Below are positions 10,122 through 16,667 of a stretch of 18,543 bases of DNA, piece after piece. The DNA comes from Actinomycetes bacterium (GTDB lineage: Bacteria; Actinomycetota; Actinomycetes; Actinomycetales; Cellulomonadaceae): assembly GCA_021793115.1 (NCBI GenBank), contig JAJYTJ010000070.1:1-18543 (forward strand). Reading direction: 5' to 3'. The position numbers were made by a program, and so were the translations under genes. A model generated the notes under the pieces. It saw nothing but the letters and a program-made list of their open reading frames with translations. It did not search any database and had not been told where the DNA came from. Position 1 is the stretch's first letter. Each line of letters opens with the position of its first letter.

Positions 10122-11457
10122 CCCGCACCTCCTCGCCGCTCGGGTCCGGCGCGGCGCCGCTCAGCACCGCGAACTCGGCCGCCGCCGGGGTGGCGCGCAG
10201 CACCAGCGTGCCGTCGGGGTGCTCGTCGAGCGCCACGAGCCCCATGCGCCGCAGGAACGGCGTGGTCGCCACGTGCCCCGGCGTCGCGTGCGCGGCGAGC
10301 CTGGCCGCGAGCACGTCGTCCGGGATGGCGAACTCCTCGACGTTGACGCCGCCCGACGCGTACGACCAGTCGACGAAGTCGAAGAAGGGCCACCACGTGT
10401 AGCCGCGGACGTCCACGCCGGCCGCGAGCAGCCCGTGGACGGCCGCGGCCGAGCTGCGCAGCCAGTCGGCCCGCAGCTCGTCGTCGCCCTCGATGCTGGT
10501 CTCGGTGACGAGGACCGGCCGGGCGTACCGGTCGGCGAAGGCGCGGACGGCGCCCTCGAGCCCGGCGGTCCAGAGGTTGTGCGTCACCTGCGCCGCCTCG
10601 CCGTCGCCCACGCCGTGCGCGGTGACGAGCCGGGGCGTGAGGTCCGGGTAGTAGTTGACGCCGACGAGGTCGACGCGCGCGGGCGCGGCCGCGATCCGCG
10701 CGAGCCTCGCCGGGTCCGCGCCGTGGGCGACGAGCCAGCCGTGGAGCTCGTGCTCCGGCGTCACACGGCCGGTCACCAGGTCGGTCGGCAGGAAGCCGAG
10801 GCGCGCGAGCAGGTCGCTGGTCTCGCGCAGCTCGGGGCTGCCCGGCGTGTAGTGGGACGCGGCCTCGACGTGCACGACGAGGGCCGCCGGGTTCGCCGCC
10901 GTGACCGCGGCCGCCGTACGAGCGATGCCCTCGACGAGGTTGAGCGTCACCTCGACCCAGCCCCGCCAGCCCACGAGCGCCGGCGGCCAGACCCCGCGCA
11001 GCCCGGAGAACGAGGCCGTGGTCAGGGGCTCGTTGAGGGGCGTGACGTGGTCGACGAGGCCGCGGTACCGTCCGGCGAACGCGCCGCCGAACGCCGCGAC
11101 GGCGTCCGGGTAGGCCGGGTCGGCGAACGAACCGTCGAGCCACGGCGGCGTGCCGTAGTGCACGAGGTCGGCGACGACCGTCAGGCCCAGCTCGGCGGCG
11201 AGCTCGAGGCGCTCGTCGAGTGCGGCCCAGTCGAAGGTCCCCGGCGCCGGGTTCGCGAGCGGCCACGAGGCGCCGTAGCGCAGCATCGTCGCGCCCAGGT
11301 CGTGCGCCGCGCGCAGGTCGTCGCGCCAGCGCCGGTCGTGGCCCGTCAGGGCGTGCTCGTCGAGCGCGGACATGCCGTACCGGGCGGGTGGGTGGACGCA
11401 GGTGTCCTCGATCCCGAGGCCCCACGTGAGGTGCCCCGGGCGGAGCGGGCTCGTCAT
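10102..11457 (-). CDS. GH1-like family glycosidase
   Basis: A 451-residue TIM-barrel glycosidase most like family 1 (beta-glucosidase/galactosidase type). The supporting landmarks are WGLGIED near the start, MLRYGASWPLANPAPG (58-73), the acid/base site TPLNEP (Glu143), GVNYYP (266-271), and a strand-7 motif VLVTETS with probable nucleophile Glu319. A strand-8 motif follows, GYTWWPFFDFVDWS (352-365). The nucleophile site is TETS where classical family 1 enzymes have TENG, so this is a divergent member and another clan A family is possible. No signal peptide is present. Its ATG at 11457 lies 4 nt after the permease stop, suggesting coupling. In context it would hydrolyse the imported oligosaccharide together with the GH2 enzyme. 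Confidence 0.82.
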   Translation of the reverse strand: MTSPLRPGHLTWGLGIEDTCVHPPARYGMSALDEHALTGHDRRWRDDLRAAHDLGATMLRYGASWPLANPAPGTFDWAALDERLELAAELGLTVVADLVHYGTPPWLDGSFADPAYPDAVAAFGGAFAGRYRGLVDHVTPLNEPLTTASFSGLRGVWPPALVGWRGWVEVTLNLVEGIARTAAAVTAANPAALVVHVEAASHYTPGSPELRETSDLLARLGFLPTDLVTGRVTPEHELHGWLVAHGADPARLARIAAAPARVDLVGVNYYPDLTPRLVTAHGVGDGEAAQVTHNLWTAGLEGAVRAFADRYARPVLVTETSIEGDDELRADWLRSSAAAVHGLLAAGVDVRGYTWWPFFDFVDWSYASGGVNVEEFAIPDDVLAARLAAHATPGHVATTPFLRRMGLVALDEHPDGTLVLRATPAAAEFAVLSGAAPDPSGEEVRDAAERA

Positions 11458-11461
11458 GACA

Positions 11462-12310
11462 TCACTTCAATCCGCTGGTGGTGAGCCCGGCGACGAAGTA
11501 CCGCTGCGCGAACGCAAACCCGATCGCCAGCGGGATGAGGGAGATGGTGGCGCCGGCCAGCAGCACGGCGTGGTCGGTGATGTGCTGGCCGCCGAAGAGC
11601 GTCAGCCCGGCCGGCAGGGTGAGCATCCGCTGGTCGCTCGTGATGACGAGCGGCCAGAGCAGGTCGTTCCAGAGGTTCATGAAGTTGAAGACCGCGACCG
11701 TCGCGATGGCCGGCTTGGCCAGCGGCAGGATGACCTTCCAGTAGATGCGCAGGTGGCCGGCGCCGTCGATGCGGGCCGCCTCGTCCAGCTCGCGGGGGAT
11801 CGTGATGAACGACTGCCGGAACAGGAAGATGCCGAACGCGCTCGTCGCCCGCGGCACGATGAGCCCCTGGTAGGTGTTGAGCCAGCCGAAGTGGAACAGC
11901 TGGATGAACACCGGGATGAGCGTGACCTGGAACGGCACCATGAGCGTGACCAGCACCAGGATGAACACCACGGTGCGGCCGCGGAACTGGATCCGCGCCA
12001 GCGCGTAGCCGCACAGCGAGTCGAAGACGAGCGTGAGGAACGTCGTCACGCCGGCGAAGACGAACGAGTTCGTCAGCTGCCGCAGGAACGGCAGCTGCTG
12101 CCAGATGCCGATGTAGCCGTGCAGCGACGGGTGCGACGGCCACAGGCTCGCCGGGTTGGCGAACAGGTCGGCCTCGGTGCGGAACGAGCCGGACACCATC
12201 CAGACGAACGGCACGATGGCCAGGACGACGGCGATGCCCAGGTAGAGCCACTTGGCGACCGCGGCAGCGGCGCCGGTGGGCGTGAGCGGGCGGGGGCGGT
12301 CAGTCGACAT
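11462..12310 (-). CDS. Carbohydrate ABC transporter permease, MalG type
   Basis: A 282-residue inner-membrane permease of the CUT1-like sugar importers. Six hydrophobic helices can be seen, the first at about 22-40 after a short Pro/Arg-rich tail and the last at about 249-268. The cytoplasmic coupling (EAA) loop is at 174-198, starting ELDEAARIDGAGHLRIYWKV and ending LPLAKP; it docks the ATPase. The N-terminal helix followed by SGSFRTEADLFANP is typical of MalG-type partners. ATG at 12310 overlaps the end of the other permease gene by 11 nt. It pairs with that permease to form the channel. No ATPase gene is present in the operon. Confidence 0.93.
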   Translation of the reverse strand: MSTDRPRPLTPTGAAAAVAKWLYLGIAVVLAIVPFVWMVSGSFRTEADLFANPASLWPSHPSLHGYIGIWQQLPFLRQLTNSFVFAGVTTFLTLVFDSLCGYALARIQFRGRTVVFILVLVTLMVPFQVTLIPVFIQLFHFGWLNTYQGLIVPRATSAFGIFLFRQSFITIPRELDEAARIDGAGHLRIYWKVILPLAKPAIATVAVFNFMNLWNDLLWPLVITSDQRMLTLPAGLTLFGGQHITDHAVLLAGATISLIPLAIGFAFAQRYFVAGLTTSGLK

Positions 12311-13259
12311 CGTTGAACCTGAAGATCCGCAGCTGGACGAGCGAGACGACGATGATGATGAGGAACAGCACCTGCGAGACCGCCGAGGCGTAGCCGGTCT
12401 GGAAGTTGACGAAGCCGTACCGGTACAGCAGGTTCACCAGCGAGTCGGTGCGGAACAGCGGCCCGCCCCCGGTCATGACGAAGACCAGGTCGAACACCTG
12501 CAGCGACTGGATCGTGAGGATCGTCGTGGCGAAGAGCATGGTGGGGCGGATCGACGGCAGCGTGATGTGCCGCACGAGCTGGCGGCGGTTGGCGCCGTCG
12601 AGGCGCGCGGCCTCGTAGAGCTCGGGCGGGACGTTCTGCAGGCCCGCGATGAAGAGCACCACGGTGAAGCCGGTGGAGCGCCAGACGGCGACGAAGATCA
12701 CGGTCGGCAGCGCCAGGTTCACGTCCTGCAGCCAGGCGACCGGGCCGAGCCCCACGGCCCGCGTCAGGCCGCCGACGAGCCCGATGCTCGGGTCGAGCAG
12801 GAACTTCCAGACCATGCCGATGGTGACGAACGAGACGATGGTCGGGAAGAGCAGGACCGAGCGCACCAGGCGGTGCGCGAGCGTGTTGCGCAGCAGCAGG
12901 AGCGCGGTGACGAAGCCCAGCAGCAGCAGGGCGACGACGGACACGACGGTGAAGACCAGCGTCACGCGCAGCGAGTTCCAGAACTGCGGGTCGTGCAGCA
13001 GCCGCGTGTAGTTGCCGAGGCCGAGCCACCGCTGGCTGGTGGCCCCGATCTGCCAGTCGAAGAAGCTGTACACGATCGCGCAGACGATCGGGTAGAAGAC
13101 GAAGACGGCGAAGATGACCAGGCTCGGCGCCATGAACAGCCACGCCGGCTGGAACCGGGCGCGCCGCCGCCGGGGCTCGCGGGTGGGGCGGGCCGGTGCC
13201 CCGTCGCCGCCGGCCACGGCCGACGACGACAGGGCACCGGTGCTGAGCGCATGGCTCAC
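12300..13259 (-). CDS. Sugar ABC transporter permease, MalF type
   Basis: A 319-residue inner-membrane permease with a polar, basic N-terminus (RRRRAR at about 30-35) and six predicted helices, starting at about 40-63 (WLFMAPSLVIFAVFVFYPIV). The EAA loop is at about 213-237, starting ELYEAARLDGANRRQLVRHI and ending LPSIRP. TGGGPLFRTDSLVNLLYRYG (263-282) is the conserved family segment before the last helix. The GTG at 13259 sits in a GTGA overlap with the binding-protein stop. The frame stays open far upstream, but those residues are out-of-frame shadow of the binding-protein gene, so the GTG is preferred. It forms the heterodimeric channel with the MalG-type permease. Confidence 0.92.
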   Translation of the reverse strand: MSHALSTGALSSSAVAGGDGAPARPTREPRRRRARFQPAWLFMAPSLVIFAVFVFYPIVCAIVYSFFDWQIGATSQRWLGLGNYTRLLHDPQFWNSLRVTLVFTVVSVVALLLLGFVTALLLLRNTLAHRLVRSVLLFPTIVSFVTIGMVWKFLLDPSIGLVGGLTRAVGLGPVAWLQDVNLALPTVIFVAVWRSTGFTVVLFIAGLQNVPPELYEAARLDGANRRQLVRHITLPSIRPTMLFATTILTIQSLQVFDLVFVMTGGGPLFRTDSLVNLLYRYGFVNFQTGYASAVSQVLFLIIIVVSLVQLRIFRFNDVD

Positions 13260-14548
13260 GAGGCGCACCCGGTGAGCTGGTTGATGGTGGTCGCCGCCTG
13301 CTTCGTGGCGTCGGCGACCGACGTCCCGCGCGTGATCTGGCCGATGAGCGGCACGTAGGCGTCGGAGTCCACCTTGGTGGCGTTGGGCACGTGCGGCAGG
13401 TACATCCGCGACGTGGGCACCTGCGAGGCGAACACCGAGATGGTCGGGTCGGCCGCGAGCTTGGGGTCGCTGGACAGGTCGGTGCGCAGCGGCGGGAAGC
13501 CCGTGGTGAGCGAGAACTTCTGCTGCACGTCCTTGCTCGTCCAGTAGGCGAGGAACTCCTGCGCCTCCTTGGGGTGCTTCGTCTTCGCCGAGATGGCGAG
13601 CGGGGCGGTCGAGCCGAGGGTGACGGACTTGCCGTCGACGCCCGTGGGGATGGGGGCCAGGCCGAAGTTGACGCCCGCCTTCTGGTAGCTGGGCGCGGCC
13701 CACGGCCCGTTCATCTCCATGGCGGCCTTCCCGGCCGCGAAGAGGTCGTCCGCCTGGGCGCCGGTCAGGCCGACGGGCGAGATCTTCTTGTCGGCGACGA
13801 GCGTCGCCCAGGCGGACAGGCTCTGCTGGCCGGCGGCCGTCTGCACCACGCTGCAGTTCTTCGAGTCGACGATGTCGCCGCCGGAGAGCCACTGGAGGAT
13901 CGGCCACATCTGGATCGTCTGGTTGTCGGCGAGCACGAGGCCGTACTGGGTCTTGCCGCCGGTGAGCTTGACGGCGTCGTCCTGGAACTCCTGGACGGTC
14001 GTCGGCGGGTTCGCGATGCCGGCGGCCGCGAAGGCGTCCTTGTTGTAGTAGAGGCTCAGCGTCGCGTAGTTGGCGGGGACGCCGTAGAGCTTGCCGTCGT
14101 ACGTGAACTCGCTGGTCAGGCCGGGTGCGAACGACGCGGTGTCGATCTGCCCGGCGCCCGTGCCGACGTCGGTGATCGGTAGCACCGAGTTCGTCTTGAC
14201 GTAGTCGCCGATGACGTTGGGGTCGCTGCTGGGCGCGGCGATGTCGGGGCCGGAGCCGGTGAGCCACGCCGCCGGCAGCTTCGTCTGGATGGTGTCCCAC
14301 GACTGCACCTGCATCTGCACCTGGATGTCGGGGTGCGAGGCGTTCCAGTCGGAGACGATCTGCTCGTACCCGGGCCGGTCGCCGCCGGTGAACCCGGTCC
14401 ACAGCGTGAGCGTGACGGGCGCGGCCTGGGCCCCGCCCGAGGCCGACCCGGTCGAGGCGCCGGAGGAGCCGCCGCCGGAGCAGGCGGCGAGGACGAAGGC
14501 GAGCGATGCGCCGGTGACGGCGAGCGCCACGGGCTTCCTGGTTCTCAT
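13256..14548 (-). CDS. Extracellular solute-binding lipoprotein, family 1 (sugar)
   Basis: A 430-residue binding protein that captures the sugar outside the cell and delivers it to the two permeases. The N-terminus MRTRKPVALAVTGASLAFVL is followed by lipobox LAAC with Cys23, then a Gly/Ser-rich tether, as in lipoproteins anchored to the actinobacterial membrane. The mature part begins with LTLWTGFTGGDRPGYEQIV, typical of family 1 binding proteins, and contains the class signature region AAGKAAMEMNGPWAAPSY. The frame is open further upstream, but ATG at 14548 has AAGGAG 9 nt before it and directly yields the signal peptide. It is the first structural gene after the regulator. The ligand cannot be deduced, though an oligosaccharide fits the context. 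Confidence 0.93.
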   Translation of the reverse strand: MRTRKPVALAVTGASLAFVLAACSGGGSSGASTGSASGGAQAAPVTLTLWTGFTGGDRPGYEQIVSDWNASHPDIQVQMQVQSWDTIQTKLPAAWLTGSGPDIAAPSSDPNVIGDYVKTNSVLPITDVGTGAGQIDTASFAPGLTSEFTYDGKLYGVPANYATLSLYYNKDAFAAAGIANPPTTVQEFQDDAVKLTGGKTQYGLVLADNQTIQMWPILQWLSGGDIVDSKNCSVVQTAAGQQSLSAWATLVADKKISPVGLTGAQADDLFAAGKAAMEMNGPWAAPSYQKAGVNFGLAPIPTGVDGKSVTLGSTAPLAISAKTKHPKEAQEFLAYWTSKDVQQKFSLTTGFPPLRTDLSSDPKLAADPTISVFASQVPTSRMYLPHVPNATKVDSDAYVPLIGQITRGTSVADATKQAATTINQLTGCAS

Positions 14549-14575
14549 CGTGGTGTTCTCCTTGTCGAGGAGGCC

Positions 14576-14595
14576 GGCCGACTGCGGTGTCGGCC
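14576..14595 (-). promoter_or_regulatory. Hairpin between the regulator and binding-protein genes
   Basis: GGCCGAC and GTCGGCC form a perfect 7-bp stem with a 6-nt loop in the 67-nt gap (14549-14615). There is no U-tract after it, and it ends 12 nt before the AAGGAG of the binding-protein gene. It may be a processing or stability element that lets the binding protein be expressed at a different level from the regulator. It does not resemble the dyads upstream of the regulator gene. Function is inferred only. Confidence 0.4.
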
Positions 14596-14615
14596 CGGAG
14601 ACGGGATGCGCCGGG

Positions 14616-15659
14616 TCAGGGCGTGTCGACGTGGCAGCCGCAGGAGCCACGCGTGACGAGCTCCACGGGGAGCTCGCGATGGAGGGGTCCGGCCTGCTGG
14701 CCGGCGAGCACCGCGAAGAGGGTGTCGGTCGCCTCGCGGGCCATCCGCTCCGCGGGGACGCGGATGGTGGTGATGCCCGGCGTGGTGGTGCGCGCCAGGC
14801 CGAAGTCGTCGAACCCGACGACAGCCACGTCCGCCGGGACCGCGAGGCCCCGTGCGCGCAGCACCTGCATGCCGCCGAACGCCATGTCGTCGTTGGCGAA
14901 CACGACGCCGTCGAAAGGGCGGCCGCTGTCGAGCGCGGCGACGATCGCGGCCGCGCCGGACTCCTCGCTCATGTCGCCCTCGACCACCCAGGCGTCGCCG
15001 CCGAGCCCGTGGCCGGCCAGGGCGGCAAGGAAGCCCGCGCGACGGTCGATGCCGGTCTGGTGGTCCAGCGGGCCGGACACGTGCAGCAGGGCGGTCCGCG
15101 CGTGGACCGTCAGCAGGTGCTCGGTGACCAGCGTGCTGGCGGCCACGTCGTCCGCGCCGATGCTGGTCGCGGTCGGCAGGTAGGGGAAGCTGCCGATGAG
15201 GACGACCGGCAGGCCCGAGGCGACCAGCGTCTCGACGTTGGCGTCGTCGACCGCGGCGCTGGTGACGATGACCCCGTCCGCGGTGCCGGACCGGATGATC
15301 CGCTCGTACGCGCTGGCGCCGCCCGCCTCGTCGGCGTTGGTCGACACGATCACCTGCGCGTCGTGCGCGTTCGCGGAGCTCGAGACGCCGGTGAGCACGT
15401 GCATGAAGTAGGCGTGGCCGAACACGTGGTGCGACGTGTTCGGCACGATGAGGGCGATCGCGCCCGCCCGCTGGCGGCGCAGGGCCCGGCCGACAGAGTT
15501 GGGCACGTAGCCGAGCTCGGCCGCGGCGTCGCGGACCGCCTGCTTGGTCTTCTCGCTGATGCGGGAGCTCCCGGACAGCGCCATCGAGGTCGCCGCCCGC
15601 GTGATGCCCACGCGCTGCGCGATGTCCTCGAGCGTCACGCCGCGGGTCCGCTGCGCCAT
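14616..15659 (-). CDS. LacI-family transcriptional regulator of the sugar operon
   Basis: A 347-residue DNA-binding repressor. The N-terminal helix-turn-helix starts VTLEDIAQRVGITRAATSMA (8-27), and the hinge helix is near YVPNSVGRALRRQ (51-63). The rest is the periplasmic-binding-protein-like effector domain, with IALIVPNTSHHVFGHAYF (68-85), DGVVFANDDMAFGG and DVAVVGFDDF. The tail ends RGSCGC, with Cys340 and Cys342. ATG at 15659 has GGAGG (complement of 15665-15669) 5 nt upstream; the open frame beyond it is not coding. The binding-protein gene follows 67 nt downstream in the same direction, so the regulator probably leads the operon and represses its own promoter. The inducer is probably a sugar related to the transported substrate, which is an inference. 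Confidence 0.94.
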   Translation of the reverse strand: MAQRTRGVTLEDIAQRVGITRAATSMALSGSSRISEKTKQAVRDAAAELGYVPNSVGRALRRQRAGAIALIVPNTSHHVFGHAYFMHVLTGVSSSANAHDAQVIVSTNADEAGGASAYERIIRSGTADGVIVTSAAVDDANVETLVASGLPVVLIGSFPYLPTATSIGADDVAASTLVTEHLLTVHARTALLHVSGPLDHQTGIDRRAGFLAALAGHGLGGDAWVVEGDMSEESGAAAIVAALDSGRPFDGVVFANDDMAFGGMQVLRARGLAVPADVAVVGFDDFGLARTTTPGITTIRVPAERMAREATDTLFAVLAGQQAGPLHRELPVELVTRGSCGCHVDTP

Positions 15660-15681
15660 CGGGGCCTCCACGTCGTCGTCG

Positions 15682-15701
15682 GTGCTTAAACGATTCAGCA
15701 C
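15682..15701. promoter_or_regulatory. Putative LacI-family operator O1
   Basis: GTGCTTAAACGATTCAGCAC is an imperfect palindrome centred on CG with 8 of 10 pairs matching, the form typical of LacI-family operators. It lies 23 nt upstream of the regulator start and is 18/20 identical to the second copy at 15749-15768. A bound repressor here would block transcription into the operon. Confidence 0.72.
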
Positions 15702-15728
15702 CCGGTGAGATCGACTGTAGCACCGGGT
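15700..15728. promoter_or_regulatory. Inverted repeat around a candidate promoter of the regulator gene
   Basis: ACCCGGTG (15700-15707) and CACCGGGT (15721-15728) are perfect 8-bp inverted repeats with a 13-nt spacer. The spacer holds TACAGT on the minus strand (complement of 15714-15719), a plausible -10 hexamer, though no good -35 is seen. The dyad differs from the two LacI-type operators and could bind a second regulator. Confidence 0.35.
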
Positions 15729-15748
15729 TCGCGGGTGTGGGAAGACCC

Positions 15749-15768
15749 GTGCTTCAACGATTGAGCAC
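15749..15768. promoter_or_regulatory. Putative LacI-family operator O2
   Basis: GTGCTTCAACGATTGAGCAC matches O1 at 18 of 20 positions. It has the same perfect outer GTGCT/AGCAC arms and the central CG. Its centre is 67 bp from that of O1, which would allow a DNA loop or cooperative binding. It also lies 137 nt before the divergent phosphatase gene, so an effect on that gene cannot be excluded. Confidence 0.72.
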
Positions 15769-15905
15769 CGTCTCGGGACCGGGGCCGCCGCCCGGGCTCG
15801 GTTGGCGCTCAGGTCGGGGGCCCGGCGCGCCGATGCGTGGAGAGACACGTGGCGGCACACGTGCGGACGGACGTGGGGACATCGCCCGCGGAGGGGAGGG
15901 GGCCG

Positions 15906-16667
15906 GTGCGTACGGCATGGGGGTCGGCGACCGACCGCGGCAGCGTCCGCGAGGTCAACGAGGACGCCCTGCTGACGTTCCCCCCGGTGTTCCTCGTCGC
16001 GGACGGGATGGGCGGCTACGACGCGGGCGACCTGGCCAGCCGCATCGCGGTGGAGGAGTTCGCGGCGTTGGCCGGCGCGGTGAGCGTGGGCGTGGACGAC
16101 GTGCACGCCTGCTTCGCGCGCGCGTGCGCCCGGATGCGCGACGAGTTCACCGGCGGCCGTCAGGGCGGCACGACCGTGGCCGGAGCCGCGCTCGTGGAGC
16201 TCGACCGCGAGCCGTACTGGCTCGTGTTCAACGTCGGCGACTCGCGGGTCTACCGGTATGCGGACGGCATCCTCGAGCAGGTGAGCGTGGACCACTCGGT
16301 GGCGCAGGAGCTCGTCGAGGCCGGTGTCATCGCGGCGGAGCAGCTGCCCACCCACCCGGACCGGCACGTGCTCACCCGCGCCCTCGGCACCGGCGAGCCG
16401 CCCGAGCCCGACTACTGGATGCTGCCCGCCCGTCGCGGCGACCGGCTCCTCGTGTGCACCGACGGCCTGGTGCGGGAGGTCGGCCACGACGACCTGGCCC
16501 GCGAGCTCGCCTCGGGCCACCAGCCGCAGGCGGTCGCGGACCGGCTGGTCGCGGCGGCGCTGGCCCGCGGCGGCCGCGACAACGTGAGCGTCGTCGTCGT
16601 CGACCTGGTCCCGCTCGCCGCGCTCGTCGGCGAAGGCGCCACGGCGCCGCGGGGGTGGTGGGGATGA
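15906..16667 (+). CDS. PP2C-family Ser/Thr protein phosphatase
   Basis: A 253-residue metal-dependent phosphatase that removes phosphate from Ser/Thr residues, presumably reversing the kinase encoded two genes downstream. Motifs in order: GSVREVNEDALL (metal Asp20), VADGMGGYDAGDLAS (Asp33), QGGTTVAGAALVE, NVGDSRVYRY (110-119), VLTRALGTGE, LLVCTDGLVREV (Asp186) and GGRDNVSVVVVDL (Asp225). There is no membrane segment, so it is a soluble cytoplasmic enzyme. GTG at 15906 is preferred because GGAGG at 15895-15899 precedes it by 6 nt. An in-frame GTG at 15837 would add 23 low-complexity residues without a ribosome binding site. Its stop overlaps the next start (ATGA), marking an operon. Confidence 0.93.
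   Translation: MRTAWGSATDRGSVREVNEDALLTFPPVFLVADGMGGYDAGDLASRIAVEEFAALAGAVSVGVDDVHACFARACARMRDEFTGGRQGGTTVAGAALVELDREPYWLVFNVGDSRVYRYADGILEQVSVDHSVAQELVEAGVIAAEQLPTHPDRHVLTRALGTGEPPEPDYWMLPARRGDRLLVCTDGLVREVGHDDLARELASGHQPQAVADRLVAAALARGGRDNVSVVVVDLVPLAALVGEGATAPRGWWG

Noticed and set aside
9551..11425. A 624-codon minus-strand frame across the two glycosidase genes
   Set aside because: It is a different reading frame on the same strand as both glycosidases. It has Arg/Ala/Gly-rich composition and none of the family motifs.
13234..13243. Perfect palindrome GCACCGGTGC as a possible operator
   Set aside because: It lies inside the permease coding sequence and does not match the paired dyads upstream of the regulator. 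Ten-bp GC palindromes are expected by chance here.
13260..14402. Upstream extension of the MalF-type permease frame
   Set aside because: The sequence before GTG 13259 is an out-of-frame shadow of the binding-protein gene. The GTGA overlap gives a normal permease N-terminus.
15660..16520. Upstream extension of the LacI-type regulator frame
   Set aside because: It crosses the operator region and lies antisense to the phosphatase. The ATG at 15659 has a good ribosome binding site and gives the classic N-terminal helix-turn-helix.
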